This document shows positions 1 through 10,880 of a stretch of DNA of 64,000 nucleotides, piece after piece (the stretch's first letter is position 1; each line of letters begins with the position of its first letter). The notes under the pieces are model-generated. The model did not search any database. It was not told where the DNA came from and saw only the letters and a list, made by a program, of their open reading frames with translations. Source of the DNA: Sphagnum compactum (Eukaryota > Bryophyta > Sphagnopsida > Sphagnales); NCBI GenBank assembly GCA_965153455.1, contig OZ234499.1:4137577-4201576 (forward strand). The letters run 5' to 3'. The translations under genes and the position numbers were made by a program.

Positions 1-287
1 GAAGGGAAAAGGGATGTAAAATTAGATGGGATTTATTGATATATTGGGAATACAAGCCCATAATTAACAATAACATTTCACCATGACAATGTTAAGTTAG
101 TCTGTAGAATGACCTTCAAGCACTAATGATGTACTTGTAAGATTTTAGGATGCAGTCCTATTACATCTTTATTTAGTTCTCACTCTATTAGATTTTTAAA
201 TACAATCAAAATCAAGCTTAAGTATTAACATTTCCGCTTGAGTAGCCTCAGGTGAATTACAACTGAATAATTGACTTAAAGGATAGA

Positions 288-767
288 TCATAGTTGTAAA
301 AAATCTAGGATGCGGCGAATGGTGCGAGCGAGGTACTCGGCTCGATGCTCCAGGGGAAGTGGGTTGATCGGGTCTCGTAGCCAACGATAATGGCCATCAC
401 CGGGAACCCATGTTTGACAATGGAGACGGACATCATCATCTTCGCACTAGCACTCTTCAAACCTTTCTGGCGCGGCTCCACGAGCAAGAACAAATTCTAA
501 ATAAATTGCTAAAGCATGTGGGTTAGAAGACAATCGACGATCCCATACCGAACGATCGACTCGAGTGCGCACCACTCTCCTGAGCGGTTCTTCTTCGCGC
601 GGCCGTTGAGAAACATTCAAATCAAGCGGTGCTTCTTCAAGCTCTTCTTGTTGTACGGGTGCAACTGGAGGATTTGAAGGCGTAACGTCATCATCCGCCA
701 TGACTAGTTGCACCTGCATCAACAAAAACCAAGAAGGTAGTACAAACAAGGTGGTACTTGCGTTCAA
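288..767 (-). pseudogene. LTR-borne antisense ORF, interrupted by one TAG
   Basis: I do not recognise this protein. An ORF of 106 codons runs from an ATG at 767 (a second in-frame ATG, giving MADDD, is at 701) to a TAG at 447-449. The same frame then stays open for another 52 codons to a TGA at 288-290. The product is hydrophilic, with an acidic N-terminal part (EELEEAPLDLNVSQRP), an arginine-rich middle (RRVVRTRV) and, after the stop, a W/H/Y/R-rich tail (WVPGDGHYRWLRDP). A CAG acceptor-like site lies just before the second ATG. The solo LTR at 60 kb carries the same ORF with the same TAG, so the stop predates both insertions. It runs against the gypsy coding direction. It may be an accessory protein ORF, an exon read across the stop, or fortuitous. 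Confidence 0.45.
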
Positions 768-1617
768 AAGGGGTCGAGGCCTTTTTATTTAACAAATTAG
801 GGTAGGCGTAAGGTGTGGGAGTGACGACGGAACCTCATGAAAACTCGAACACCCTAGATCTAAGGGATTCATCAAACCCTAAATTCAACGGTGGATCTAT
901 AAGTATGTGAGAGTTTTTTTTGTGATGCAAATTGTAATTCCAATTTACTATGTACTACATAATTAATTAGTGCATAGTAAAGTAAATAGGTAGGGAATAT
1001 CAAAGGAGTAAATGTTACACGGAAATGTTACTTCAACCATTGAATTAGTCAAGTAAGAACTCAAGGATTCTTCCTTGTTACTACCGATAAATTATCCTAG
1101 TAGTTAGTTACTTGAAGTAATTAGGATGAAGAAGTAGGATGTGAGGGTCAACGGACAGAAAAGATAAGGATCAAGCTCAAGAGACCTCATCAAAATATCC
1201 AAGATAAGGGGGAGGTTGGATCCTCCAATCCCATAAGTCATGAGGATTGTCATCCTCTTTGATTGGAGGATGGAATATCTCATGTGTTTCATTGGGCCCA
1301 AGGATTCTCATCCTAATTTCAATTGGATGGCAATTCATTCTCAAATTCTCATTGGCCCTTGAAGGATGAGGAGGCCATTGATTGGTGCAAAAGGATTTCG
1401 AAGCTTTCATTGGACAAGGGGAACAAGCTCAAGGAAGGTCATGGAGGCTTGCCAAAGAGAGGACTTCTTGTGTATGTGAAAAAAAAAGAAAAAAAAAGGA
1501 AGGAGAATGAGTGTGAGGAAGATTGTTTTTTAGTTCTTATGTGTGCAGAGGTGCTCATGGGAAGTGTGTGTGTAAGGATTAAGCATGAAAGGAACTTGTG
1601 TAGTAAGTGTTTGTGGC

Positions 1618-2003
1618 AAAGCCTCTGGACTTTTGGTTCAATTAGTTGTTTCTCTCAAATCCACCGTTGGATTTGTGTCAAATTTGAGTTAGTTTTAGCT
1701 TAGAAGGTGTAGAAGGCCCTCCCAAAAATTCAGCTTGATCGAGCTTTTTGTAAGGGAGCTACGAGGGCTGGAAGTAGAGGGGGTTGTAGTGGGGTTCATG
1801 GAATGATTTCCATGGCAAAGCCTCTGGACTTTGGGTTCAATTAGTTGTTTCTCTTAAATCCACCGTTGGATTTGTGTCAAATTTGAATCAGTTTTAGCTT
1901 AGAAATTGTAGAAGGCCCCTCTCAAAAATTCAGCTTGATCGGGCTTTTTGTAAGGGAGCTACGTTAGTTGAAAGTAGAGGGGGTTGAATTATCTGTTTTT
2001 TCC
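1618..2003 (+). repeat. 199-bp tandem repeat in LTR, two copies
   Basis: The phrase GCCTCTGGACTTT recurs at 1621 and 1820, and about 199 bp of following sequence is repeated, including the near-palindrome AAATCCACCGTTGGATTT and the phrase CAAAAATTCAGCTTGATCG. The solo LTR has three such units at 61874, 62073 and 62271. Confidence 0.85.
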
Positions 2004-2433
2004 TCAAACTAGGCAAGTGGCTCCTAGCTCCGAGGCTTAACTCTTGATCAAAAACATAAAATAAAAACTTATGAGATTTGTTTAAACATGGCTCCTTTTA
2101 TATTAGTTTCCAACTCCAATGCATGTTAGATTAGGATGTTGTATGTAGTTGTTATGACGAACGGAATGGAAGGTTTCAAACCATCGAACATGACATTGAA
2201 ATGAACATCAACATACGGCTCCTCAATATTCCATCATGGTGAGTTACAATTCCCTCATGATGTTTTGTAACTTCAATTTGGACACAACGCATTAGATTTT
2301 TGGTGAATTTCATTACTTACCTCTAACCACCTTACTTGTTAGACTACACTACATAGTAGTTCCACTTCCAACCGGGTTTTTATTGTGAGTGCATATCTTA
2401 GTGGTGAATGTGTGCAATAATTCCTCACATTTT

Positions 2434-2453
2434 TGGTGCGTCTGCCGAGAGGT
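2434..2453 (+). promoter_or_regulatory. Primer-binding-site-like sequence
   Basis: TGGTGCGTCTGCCGAGAGG begins 4 bp after the LTR's terminal CA. Position and the opening TGG are right for a tRNA 3'-end complement that primes minus-strand DNA. It partly resembles the tRNA-Asp type PBS used by some plant Ty3/gypsy elements, but the match is imperfect, so the tRNA assignment is tentative. Confidence 0.6.
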
Positions 2454-3089
2454 GAAAATGTTGTTCTAACATGAAATAGTGTGGTTCTACTAAGTTGGTG
2501 GTGGTTCTTTTGCATGCTCATGAACTTTTGACATGGTGTTTAATGAGGAATATTGGAGTATGGATTGAACATCGACTTGGCACAAGTTCATCACAAATCT
2601 AGTTACAAGTAAGTTGTGTTGTTTCCCTTTCCTTTGCATTTGAATTTAGGTGGAAAACAAAGGAAGGAGCGCGACTAGGCTTGTTGCCTATGAGTATGAT
2701 CTAAACACTCCTTCCCTTTCTCCCTCTCGTAGTTCAATTGGGTTCAATTGAATGCCAAGGAAATTTTCCCACTCTATTGGATTGTTGTTGGGAAATCTTT
2801 GCGTGTTGTGGTAGTTGCTTTGAATTCCATAGACGTTTTTGTTGGTGAAGTTGGGTTGATGACCAACATGACCTAAGTAATGTTTGGTGAAGTCAGGTTG
2901 ATCACCGGCAGGACCATGTTTTGTTGTTAGACCCTGGGGTTATTAGAGTGATGGCCCAATAATCTACAGAAGTTTTTTTGGTTGCAGGTTGAACACACAG
3001 GTTGCCCATAATCTCGTGTCCCATCAAGTCTAGTTGTCTTAAATAGGAATGTGTTGGTTCCGTTTCTAGATTTAAACTTGATTATTTAG
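2454..3089 (+). other. Gypsy 5' leader between PBS and gag
   Basis: Non-coding leader of about 640 bp, with no long ORF. A leader of this size is normal for large plant Ty3/gypsy elements. Confidence 0.65.
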
Positions 3090-3950
3090 ATGCCCGTTCA
3101 AACTAGGTTACAAAAAAAACTTTTCCAAAGTCTAGACACTAATAAAATTGATCATCAAAATCTAATAGATTTCCAAGCTTTGATTAGTCCAACATTGTCA
3201 AACAACATGGCTTCTCAATCAGCTGTTAATCAGCCAAACCCACCACCTCCACCGGTGATTAACCCACCACCGGTAATTAATCTACCGCCTCCCATCGTGA
3301 ATCCACCACCACCTCCTAACCCAATTATAAATCCCATGATGTTACCAAAGGGGTTACCCATCATTATATCGCAAGGATTAATGCCAGTTACCATGCCTGT
3401 AAATTTGCCTAAATTTTCAGGAACTCGGAACAAAGACCCAGCTGCACATGTAGAACGATTCGTGGAAGTGCTCATTACGAGCTTGGTCACAGATCCTAAC
3501 TACTATCTAGTGTGGTTCCCCACCACCTTAGATGGTTCCACGTATGCTTGGTATAGGTCGCATAGTGCTGGAACTTTTGCTTCATGGCAAGAACTCCAAG
3601 CAGCTTTCCTACGGCAATTCCGCCCTGAAGTAGGACAACAAAATGCCCTAATGGCCTTGTTAAATATCAGACAAGGTGCTGATGAAGACATAACTTCCTA
3701 TGTTCGACGCTTTAGGATGGTTTGCACCAGGTTTGTGGGCCAAATGCTCACGGATGACACCATAAGGCATTATTTCATTCAAGGGTTTAACAAAAACTCA
3801 ACCATTCGAGATATTTTGAATCGTTGCCCCACTACCTTGAACGATGCTATCACTGCAGCATTAGAGGTAGAAATCATAGATCGAGAGAATGAACGCATGT
3901 GGAGGCGTGAAGAAAACCCGATTCCTGAGTTCATCCCATTATACCACTGA
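3090..3950 (+). pseudogene. gag: Ty3/gypsy Gag (capsid part), ends at in-frame TGA
   Basis: The 286-codon ORF encodes a typical plant retrotransposon Gag. It has a polar N-terminus, a proline-rich stretch (about residues 48-80) and a capsid domain of the Retrotrans_gag type, recognisable by LPKFSGTRNKDPAAHVERF, WYRS and the FLRQFRP and YVRRFR motifs (about residues 105-215). Gag would form the cytoplasmic particle that packages element RNA. The ORF ends in TGA at 3948-3950, but the same frame continues at once into the nucleocapsid part. A CGA to TGA change at a methylated CpG would explain the stop. A programmed stop between Gag and Pol is less likely because the zinc knuckles lie after it. 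Confidence 0.88.
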
Positions 3951-6281
3951 CCTGTGGAATCTCAGATCAAATTGCAACCTGAGCCATTGGTCATGAAACC
4001 CCCAATCCAAACTGTCTTAACACCAATGCCTCTAGCAATAATGCCCCCATCAGAATCTAGTGGTACTAAGCCACCATTAATGGAGACCCGGTTTGAGGAA
4101 TTTCGGTCAGAATTAAAGGAAACTAAAGAGGGATTCAAAGGTGAGATCATGAAGGCTTTGCAAGCCATGAGCGAACAGATGTCTTGTCTTGTCAAAAATC
4201 AAGACCCTAACCTTAGGCCACCGCCACATGAATCAGGTATGCATCCCTCTGGGATGTGGTGCACTACATGTAGACAAGCTGGGCACACGGCCCAGTTTTG
4301 CACAATGATGGTACAACCCCAAGTTCCACCTTATAGGCCACCTCATCATGTTAATCAACCCATGAACCCACCTCAAGGTAATTTTCAAGTTAGGCAAAAA
4401 TTTCCAGCCTGTCGCACTTGTGGGGGCAGACATGCTCCAGGCACTTGTTGGGTAGAGTTGAGAATCAAATGTTCTAATTGTGGTGGCACTCATCCTACAG
4501 ATCGTTGTCGTAATCCAGACAAGGTCATACCATTGAACCCTCCTCCAGGAAACTACCAACAACAAGTTAGGAACAATGTGCAAGGTGCTAAGCTTAATGT
4601 ACCTTCTATGGATCCCAACCCCCCAAGTTTATTCTATGATCATCAAAACCATAGACAAACTCATCACCCTCCCACAGCTGTCCAAACCAGACAAGGTGTG
4701 ATTGATTTGGCCCCATTGCAAAATCATGGACAAAACCATAATGTAAGGCCAATGCAATCATATCCAGGCACCCAAGATGTTAGGTTGGTGGACTCCGATC
4801 AAGCTGGTCCATCAACTATGAATCAAGAATATGTTACTCAGCAGTCTAACCTAGTTCAAACCTCAGAAATCAAGGAAAACAAGGGGAAGATAACTTTAGA
4901 AGCCCCAACCTTGGCAGTCACAACTAGGGCTAAGACCTTGGCCATGCCTATTCTAGAAAAATCTTTGGATGTGCCATCTGAGGATTCTCCTCACTTTTCA
5001 GAGCTTGACGAAGTGCTCAAGGAAGCAAGGAAAAATGTTAAGAAGGCTAAGGCCAAAGGGAATGAACCTCCACCTCTAGAGCTTAATGATGATGAGGTCT
5101 TCCAGTTCGTAAGAGATGAAAAGCTAGGGAGTGGAATGACACATGTACCAAGAGTCATTCATGCACGAAATCATAAACCAGCTGAACCTTACGACCTATG
5201 GGCTGACTTGTGCAATACCAAGGCCAACATATCCATTGCACAACTCATCCAAGTGGCTCCTTCCATTAGGAAGGAATTTAAAAAAGGAGCTACACTGACT
5301 AGGAAGTCTAGAAAAGTGGAAACCGCTGCAGAAGTTGCAGCTTCTACTCCTTTTGATGTTGGTCCTATTGAACTTGAAGTTGGAATCATGGACAAAATCA
5401 TCCCCAATGCATTGGTGGATGGGGGGAGTGGATTAAACATTATGCCTCTATCCACTATGGAAAAACTAGGCCTCAAAATCACTGGCCCTTCACCCTATGT
5501 GGTGAACATGGCAGATCAAAGTGGGCATATCCCAATTGGTCAGATTGCAAATTGCAAGGTTTGCATTGGTGACGAAGAGTATAATCTTACCTTTCACGTG
5601 ATTCGCCTTCAGACAGAAATTAATGTTTATTCATTGTTGTTGGGTCGAACTTGGTTGCAACTAGCTGAGGCTACAACCAACTGGTCTCCTGATAATCCTT
5701 GTATCACTTTTGGCCCCCCAACCAATCGTACAACTGTGACCATCAAACCTAAACGATCCTTGGTTTTGGGGTTAGGGCAAAAGAAGGGTGTCATATCCAA
5801 TAATGACAACAACAAAAATGTCAACCCCAAGGTCACGTCAGCAGGTTATGTCCAACCTTCATACAAAGAAACCCCACAAAAAGTGGACATCGGTCCCTTG
5901 AGATGTATGGGCCCCGGGTTATATGATTGGACAGATGATGGTGAATTCACCACATGGTTGGCAAACCATCCAACTTCTGACCATGAGGCTTCAATTCATT
6001 GTATTACTGAATTTTTCATTGACGAATCCAATGAACCTTTTATAGACCTTGCTACCTTGGTCGATGACATTACCTACGAAGATGTATGTCATCTAGAAAT
6101 GGATGGCACACAAATTCAGGATCTCGAAACATTGATGAAAGAAGAGGACATCTTACAAGATCCTTTGCATTTAGACGAACATCTTTCGGCATTGAAGTCG
6201 GTTACAACCTTCCTATTTACCCCCCTGTACCAAATGATTGGTATCATGGTCCTACTAACCCCATTCATGTGCGGGAGGTAG
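3951..6281 (+). pseudogene. Ty3/gypsy nucleocapsid and protease region
   Basis: This continues the Gag frame after the TGA; there is no ATG at the start, consistent with one ancestral polyprotein. Three zinc knuckles, CTTCRQAGHTAQFC, CRTCGGRHAPGTC and CSNCGGTHPTDRC, occupy about residues 103-185 of the open stretch and would bind RNA. A charged linker follows. An aspartic protease then has its active site as VDGGSGLNIMP at residues 488-498 (codon for the Asp at 5418) and a second hydrophobic half ending in LLGRTWL. DGGSG-type sites replace DTGA in some plant Tat-like lineages. Around 6185-6205 the real frame shifts, and this ORF runs on through non-homologous codons to a stop at 6281. Confidence 0.87.
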
Positions 6282-6643
6282 ATTGGAAGAAGGTGGATGT
6301 CTCATATCCAGGAGAAGAACCTCGATTTATTAAGGTCGGTTCACAATTGTCTGCAGAAGAAACCAACCAATATAAAACCCTTGTGATGAAATATCGTGAT
6401 ATCTTTGCTTGGTCGTATAAAGACCTTAAAGGAATTCCACCAGAAGTTGCTCAGCACACTATTCCCCTTATTCCGGGTGCTAAACCAATTCGTCAGAAGG
6501 AGCGTCGTATGAACCCTCGATTACAATTGGTAGTCAAGACGGAGTTGGAAAAGCTGTTGGAAGCTGGTTTTATTAAACCAGTAGAAATTACTGATTGGGT
6601 TTCTCCTATGGTATTGGTGAAGAAGAAAAATGGGAAACTATGA
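6190..6643 (+). pseudogene. pol: Ty3/gypsy reverse transcriptase, N-terminal part
   Basis: After the frameshift near 6190-6205 the polyprotein continues in another frame. It shows the pre-RT motifs YRDIFAWSYKDLKGIPPEVA, then the RT fingers region with EAGFIKPVEITDWVSPMVLV and KKKNGKL. It ends at TGA 6641-6643, exactly where related RTs have an arginine before the CIDYR box. That again fits a CGA to TGA transition. The frame is unchanged across this stop. An indel and a nonsense codon inside one domain mean this copy cannot make a functional enzyme. Confidence 0.88.
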
Positions 6644-8018
6644 GTGTGCATCGATTATCGAGCTTTGAACAAAAACACTCAAAATGACCGTTTTCCCCTT
6701 CCATTCGTCAATACCATATTGGATGACGTGGCAGGTCATGAACTTTACACCTTCATGGATGGATATTCGGGGTATAACCAAGTGTCTGTTGCTCCAGAGG
6801 ACTACCATAAGACTGGGTTTACCACCCCATGGGGCACATTTATCTATGTAGTGATGCCTTTGGGGTTGTGTAATGCACCAGCTGCATTCCAGAGGGTTAT
6901 GACTCATGCATTCTCTGATCTTTTGCACAAGTCTATGTCAGTTTTCATTGATGATTTTAGCACACAAACTTCCAAGATTGACCACATGGTCATGTTAAAG
7001 GCATGTTTTGAGCGATGTCGCTGCTATGGCATAGCCTTGAATCCGGAAAAGATATATCTAGCGGTGGAACGTGGGGTTTTACTTGGTCATGTGGTGTCTC
7101 AGAAAGGTAAGGAGCCAGACCCTGAAAAAATTGAAGTCATTGTCAACCTTCAACCCCCTAGTGATGTCAAGGGAGTGCAAAGGGTCTTAGGTCATTTTGG
7201 ATGGTATAGGGATATCATGCATGATTATGCAACGGCCACCATTCCCTTGACCAACCTCACAAAAAAGGGCACCCCTTATAAGTGGACCCTTCAATGTCAG
7301 GAAGGTTTTGATGCCTTGAAGGCCAAATTGACCACGTATCCTTGTCTCCTACCCCCAAATTGGGATCTACCATTCCATGTTTATTGTGATGCTTCAGAGG
7401 TTGCAGTAGGTAGTGCGTTATGTCAACCTAGTGGTGAAAACCAAAAGATCCACCCTATTGCTTTCGCTAGCAGGCAACTAACTACCGCTGAACGAAACTA
7501 CTCCACCACTGAACGGGAATGTTTGGCCATGGTTTTTAGTGTCAAAAAATTTCGGCATTACTTACTGTTGAATCCTGTGGTCTTTTTTGTCGACCACATG
7601 GCCTTGAGGTACTTGGTGAACAAACCTGACCTTAGTGGTAGGTTAGCTCGTTGGATCCTTCTTCTGGAAGAATTCGATTATACAGTGGAGTACAAACCAG
7701 GTCGCATGCACAAACAAGCTGATCATTTGTCCAGAATTTCAAAAGACCTAGGTTCTTTACCCCTGGAAGATGATCTTCCTGATGCAAGTTTGTTTGCAAT
7801 CGATGTGGTGCCTACATGGTATAACCATATTGCTGAATTTCTGAGCACCCAACAAATGCCTTTGGTGTTGTCCAAAAATGAACGTCGTAAGATTCGTGTG
7901 AATAGCAGGCACTTTGCTTTAATATCTGGTCACCTTTATCGAAGGAGTGCCGATGGAATCTTTCGACGATGCGTGAATTACCAAGAGGTTCCTTCCATTT
8001 TGGAAGTTTGCCACATCC
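6644..8018 (+). pseudogene. pol: Ty3/gypsy reverse transcriptase and RNase H; integrase truncated
   Basis: The RT palm is complete: CIDYRALN at residues 2-9, FMDGYSGYNQ with the first catalytic Asp (39), the FTTPWGTF and MPLGLCNAPAAFQ boxes, and the catalytic FIDD at 101-104 (F/YxDD type). The RNase H domain follows, with CDAS (Asp 249), TTERECLAM (Glu 290), VDHMAL (Asp 317) and QADHLSR (Asp 360). The next domain begins as the integrase zinc-binding module (SGHLYRR, then a first CH pair near residue 455) but is cut off, and the GGH and CxxC halves and the whole DDE core are missing. The break near 8016-8026 adjoins the psq fragment. Motif style suggests a Tat-like, non-chromoviral clade; that lineage call is tentative. 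Confidence 0.9.
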
Positions 8019-8021
8019 CTT

Positions 8022-8206
8022 TCATATGTTAATATACCTTGTGGCCCAACCTTCCTTGATCTTGTCTTGCCATTCAAATGATCTAAAAGAGAGGTCAAAG
8101 GTATGTGATAATGCCAGTTAGCCCTTCTCATTGAAAAATGCCCTCTTTCTATTGCATCCATTGCTTCTTCTAAAGTCTTAGTTATCCATGTGCCCCTTGG
8201 GTGCAA
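8022..8206 (-). pseudogene. psq-type helix-turn-helix fragment of a pogo-like transposase
   Basis: Read on the minus strand, about 60 codons match the start of the psq helix-turn-helix family (as in pogo/Tigger/CENP-B-related transposases). The pattern is TLEEAMDAIERGHFSMRRA, then IPLTSLLDHLNGKTRSR, then the GPQGILT hinge. The family pattern is 'leeAl.ai..G..s...Aa..y.IP.ssL.dhl.gk...rk.Gp..vLt'. The expected R/K-A-A-R step is altered to RRANWH. No ATG is needed, because the ORF is open upstream through a TTG. The homology stops at the point where the gypsy integrase stops, so the CENP-B DNA-binding half and DDE domain are absent. It is a truncated pseudogene joined end to end with the retrotransposon. 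Confidence 0.6.
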
Positions 8207-9159
8207 GCCCTGACCCTAACCTCCTAGCCCTAACCTCCAACAAGTTGGTGGTGTCCTCTTTGGACCTATAAGAAGTATGAATTTGAATATTTTATATGCA
8301 TTCCAAGATTGCAAAAACTGTGTTAGCTTTTGATAATTCAAAAGAACATGATCCTCTAAGACACTATTAGAAAAAATAATGTCATAGAAGTGTTGGAAGT
8401 CCTCCCATTCTAACACAATGTCTTCAATTGATGTGCAAGTTGTTGGAATGTATCTCAAGTTGCAACTAGCTCCAACCCCTTGAAATTTGCGAGAACCAGT
8501 TCAATTTATTCTCCTTACTACTCTTGAAGCTACAGATTTTTTAATTTAACATTAATAAAAAAAAACTTGTACTTTAATGTGTAGAATTGATCTACATAAA
8601 CAATTCTAGTTTATTCACTTGATTCTATTGAATTTAAAACTATTCATATTTTTCTAGCCTAATCTTTAATGAATTACCTTCACCTTTTTCTTTCACGTGT
8701 TATACATTATGTGCAAATTTCAAATCATCCATTGGAGACTACTAACTTGTTTCTACTTATAGTCTAATTTTTTCAGTCACACGTCCTTTAGTCTTTGTAG
8801 AATTCTAATCATCCCTCTCATCTATTTTAAATCTCCAACATTTTGTAGTAAGAACTAGTAGCTTTAGGAATTCCTAAAAGAAGTCTTCAGTACTTTGTGA
8901 GAATTTAGACATTTTGGAGAGTTGTTGCAAACTTTGAAAAATTGGAATATTTACTCAAATGCATGGCTCCTTGCTTCCAACTTTTACATAAGTTGCATGG
9001 TTTTGGTGGGAATCCAAATTATATTTGCATTATTTGTAGGACAATAATTAAGATGTTTTGTTTTATGTTCCAAAATTGTTGCTTTAAAATTAAGTTGTAG
9101 GGTTTGTAAGTGCATTCAAAATGTTAGGGATCTTAAACCTCAAGTCCTTTAAAACTACA
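8207..9159. other. Unassigned non-coding stretch
   Basis: AT-rich, with no supported gene. A CACTATTAGAAAA string at 8362 resembles a CACTA-transposon end, but no partner end was found. The (C)CCTAAC-like words near 8214-8240 are too few to be a telomere tract. Confidence 0.5.
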
Positions 9160-9570
9160 TGTTAAGGGGGTAGGATGAGTATGTGATTTTGGATGAACAA
9201 GGTAGTTAAGATAGGGACTGATCAGGAACTTTGTTAGTTTGAATTTTGAATTCTTGTTGTTTGGATCATGATGATGTGACTTGGGATAGTTCAAAAGGGG
9301 AGAGTTCTGGAAAACAAGGAGGGAGAGGAGAAGATGAGACATGGAGTTTTAGAGAAGAGTAGGAGGAGTTGGAAGTACTTGTAGTAGAAAATCACAGACT
9401 CTATTTTGATATAACACATATTTTAAATGTTGTTATGGATTATTTTTTCAACAAAATGTGGGATTATGCTATAATTTTGATTCATATTTTCAGTAATATA
9501 GAGAAGCACAATATTCTACAATAAATTCTATGTTCATCTTTTGTGTGAATTTTCTATAGTGTCAAATTAT
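9160..9570 (+). repeat. Gypsy-type LTR fragment, copy 1
   Basis: Starts TGTTAAGGGGGTAGGATG and is co-linear over about 410 bp with 40549-40968, ending near TCTATAGTGTCAAATTATG. The second copy is preceded by a gypsy-like 3' pol end and polypurine tract, which identifies the repeat as LTR sequence. Sequence 3' of 9570 is not shared with the second copy, so one or both are truncated. Confidence 0.65.
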
Positions 9571-10200
9571 GCTAGAGTCTACATTTTTGCATTTTTACAA
9601 GTTACTTGGAAGTTCTATAAGTTTCTGTCTTTTTGTAAGTTCTGCAATTTATATCTTCCTATTTAAGGTTTGCAATTTATATATTTTTGTAATTTTTTGT
9701 ATTTCTTATTTTAAATTTTTTGTCTTTGAACTAATGCATGGGTGTGCAGGTAAGGTTTTAATGTGTGTTGTATGTTTCGATCTGACTTGAACTACACTAG
9801 GCTGAATCCAACAAGATTGGGGTTTGATCCGTCCCCAAGTCTTAGAGTTCTATTGCATCTATCATGAGTTTTAACCTCCTAGTTATTCTTATTGCCAAAA
9901 TTGTATGCCCAACACTTTATATGTTTGCTAATACACCTCCATGGATGTAGAAATCATCTCCAACATTTTTCCAAATGAAACAATCATGTAGCCAATCTAT
10001 CTTATTTGATAGGCAAAATTATCGCAATAATTTCCTACCATGATCTTTTTTTGGATTCCAAAATATTAATTGTTGCTACAGATTATGCAAGTCATCAATT
10101 GACCCTAGGGAAAAAAAAATCTATTTGCCAGAACTGCCACATATGGCCAAAATGTATAGCCAATTAGCAGACCTTGTAATTCAGCAAATGAAAAAAATAA
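9571..10200. other. Unassigned AT-rich stretch
   Basis: T-rich sequence to about 9720, then mixed sequence. The only long ORF (73 codons at 9569) is low-complexity and hydrophobic, and is not supported as a gene. Confidence 0.4.
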
Positions 10201-10587
10201 TTGCACTTTAATGTGATATAAATATGAGTTACATACGGTTTTGATACAACCACTTTACATAATAACACAATTTTATACAATAGTTTATACCATAATATAT
10301 ACATGTATGTTGGGATACATGTGTACAAAGTGTATAACCATAAAGCTGTAGCTGTTGATGGTCATAGCTACAACTAATGGCACACAAGTGGGTCTTCTTG
10401 GATGATTTTCAAATAAAAAGTTGTCCACTTCAGACGATGGAGAAAACAATAATCGGAAAGTAGTTGCAACATAGTTACAAGCATGACCAATGCCCAAAAA
10501 TAGTTGCAAAAATGACCAGCTATAGTTGCAAATGATAGTTAGTTACAATTAGTCACAAATGTAGCGATTACAAAAACCAAGATTTGT
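10201..10587 (+). mobile_element. CACTA-type 3' terminal fragment
   Basis: The segment carries repeated TAGTTGCAA/TAGTTACAA words, the same subterminal motif as in the larger CACTA elements of this window, and ends in TTCTAGTG at 10587. No matching CACTAG end was found upstream, so this is treated as a decayed terminus. Directly 3' lies the residue of a tRNA-like module, as if the element had landed inside it. Confidence 0.4.
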
Positions 10588-10880
10588 TCTAGTGTGAAGG
10601 GAGGTGAGAGGTTTAAACCTTTAAACTTGCACCTTAAGTTGGTGGGGTAAGTAGATTAATGTTTAATCTAGGTTAAAATCCTAGGTGTTTAGCTAATCTA
10701 ACTTAGATTCATAGCCTATGTGATCAAATGTTTAAATTAGCCTAAGTTCTTAATTTAACTTAGCTATGAACTAGGAAGTTAGTTTAATGAATTATTAATG
10801 AATTTGATTAGTTATCAATGAATTAATTATTATTGAATTTGATTATGTATTAATGAATTAACTATTAATGAATTCATTTA
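10588..10880 (+). repeat. Composite repeat S1: tRNA-like module residue plus short-word array
   Basis: GAGGTGAGAGGTTTAAACCT, then TTGCACCTTAAGTTGGTGGG, matches the module at 63700. It is followed by CTAGGTTA-like words (10665-10770) and then by TTAATGAATTTGATTA-like words (10785-10880). Order and wording are the same as in the copy at 63.7 kb. Confidence 0.5.

Larger units (their letters stand above)
1..2429 (+). repeat. 5' LTR of a Ty3/gypsy element (5' part outside window)
   Basis: This stretch is co-linear with the complete solo LTR at 60031-62884: position 1 aligns to about 60263, so roughly the first 230 bp of this LTR lie upstream of the window. It ends in CTCACA, the complement of the TGTGAG that opens the solo copy. 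A primer-binding-like site and then gag follow in the same orientation, which makes this the 5' LTR. By eye the two copies agree at well over 90% of positions, apart from one 199-bp tandem unit missing here. It carries an antisense ORF at 288-767. Confidence 0.88.

Noticed and set aside
8214-8240. Interstitial telomere repeat (CCCTAAC words)
   Set aside because: Only two or three imperfect words; no run of the seven-base plant repeat.
9793-9806. CACTAGGCTGAATC as a 5' CACTA end for the 10.6-kb terminus
   Set aside because: Lacks the AGAAAA continuation and subterminal TAGTTGCAA words, so pairing is not supported.
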